Positions 5,907 to 5,996 of a stretch of 5,996 nucleotides of DNA are shown here, piece by piece. The stretch is taken from NCBI GenBank assembly GCA_035290045.1, contig DATDVH010000038.1:1-5996 (forward strand), given 5' to 3'. A program made the position numbers and the translations under genes. Below the pieces are notes generated by a model. It was not told the DNA's origin. It made no database searches and saw only the letters and a program-made list of their open reading frames with translations. Each line of letters opens with the position of its first letter. Position 1 is the first letter of the stretch. The stretch comes from DATDVH01 sp035290045. Lineage in GTDB: Bacteria; Patescibacteriota; Microgenomatia; UBA1406; HO2-37-13b.

Positions 5907-5996
5907 ATGGAATATTTTTTGTTATCAATAGTTCAGTTGATTGCACTTTTTTTTATCTCCAGAAAGACGACTGCTCTTTTTTTTTATTTCCTTCGT
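5907..5996 (+). CDS. N-terminal fragment of a hydrophobic protein (cut by edge)
   Basis: The frame opens with ATG 6 bp after the preceding stop and stays open for 30 codons to the window edge. It begins MEYFLLSIVQLIALFFISRK and continues hydrophobically. The first 17 residues could be a membrane segment or signal anchor, followed by RK and a second hydrophobic run. No Shine-Dalgarno motif is visible, and the closeness to the upstream gene suggests co-transcription. The T-rich run makes part of the hydrophobicity a compositional effect, and the fragment is too short for a family call. Confidence 0.5.
   Translation, partial: MEYFLLSIVQLIALFFISRKTTALFFYFLR

Overview
The window is AT-rich, densely packed bacterial DNA that reads with the standard bacterial code; I found no in-frame TGA inside any recognisable gene. 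It holds six complete genes, one gene cut by the right edge, and possibly a gene end at the left edge. Several features suggest, but do not prove, a small-genome bacterium of the Patescibacteria/CPR type. No start codon has a convincing Shine-Dalgarno motif. Intergenic gaps are tiny or negative. There is a RodZ-like protein whose extracellular part is a short Ig/glucodextranase-B-like module, and several -10 boxes sit only 8-9 nt from the start codon. No marker here fixes the phylum.

Layout. Bases 1-168 are largely non-coding, with a long imperfect inverted repeat and an extended -10 promoter. Then comes a YkuK/DUF458-type RNase H-like protein (+, 169-642). It converges, with a 6-bp gap, on a Lon-derived AAA+ ATPase (-, 649-1683) that has neither the Lon N-terminal domain nor the Ser-Lys protease domain. 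A 176-bp divergent region (1684-1859) carries a strong promoter and a structured leader for groES (1860-2168) and groEL (2203-3864). This operon ends in a textbook intrinsic terminator (3891-3921). A membrane-anchored HTH/RodZ-like protein (3945-4565) follows and overlaps by 14 bp the end of the convergent rmlB-type dTDP-glucose 4,6-dehydratase gene (-, 4552-5523). Divergent from rmlB is a small single-pass, proline-rich membrane protein (5601-5900), followed after 6 bp by the start of another hydrophobic protein (5907 to the edge).

How they fit together. GroES/GroEL form the folding chamber. The Lon-like ATPase shares the intergenic region with the chaperonin operon and may also act in protein quality control, but it has lost the protease domain and the usual pore-loop residues, so it cannot be an ordinary Lon. 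The RodZ-like protein, RmlB and the small membrane proteins point to cell envelope and shape functions. No complete new system is visible. The most unusual items are the stripped-down Lon ATPase and the recurrent promoter geometry that predicts leaderless mRNAs.
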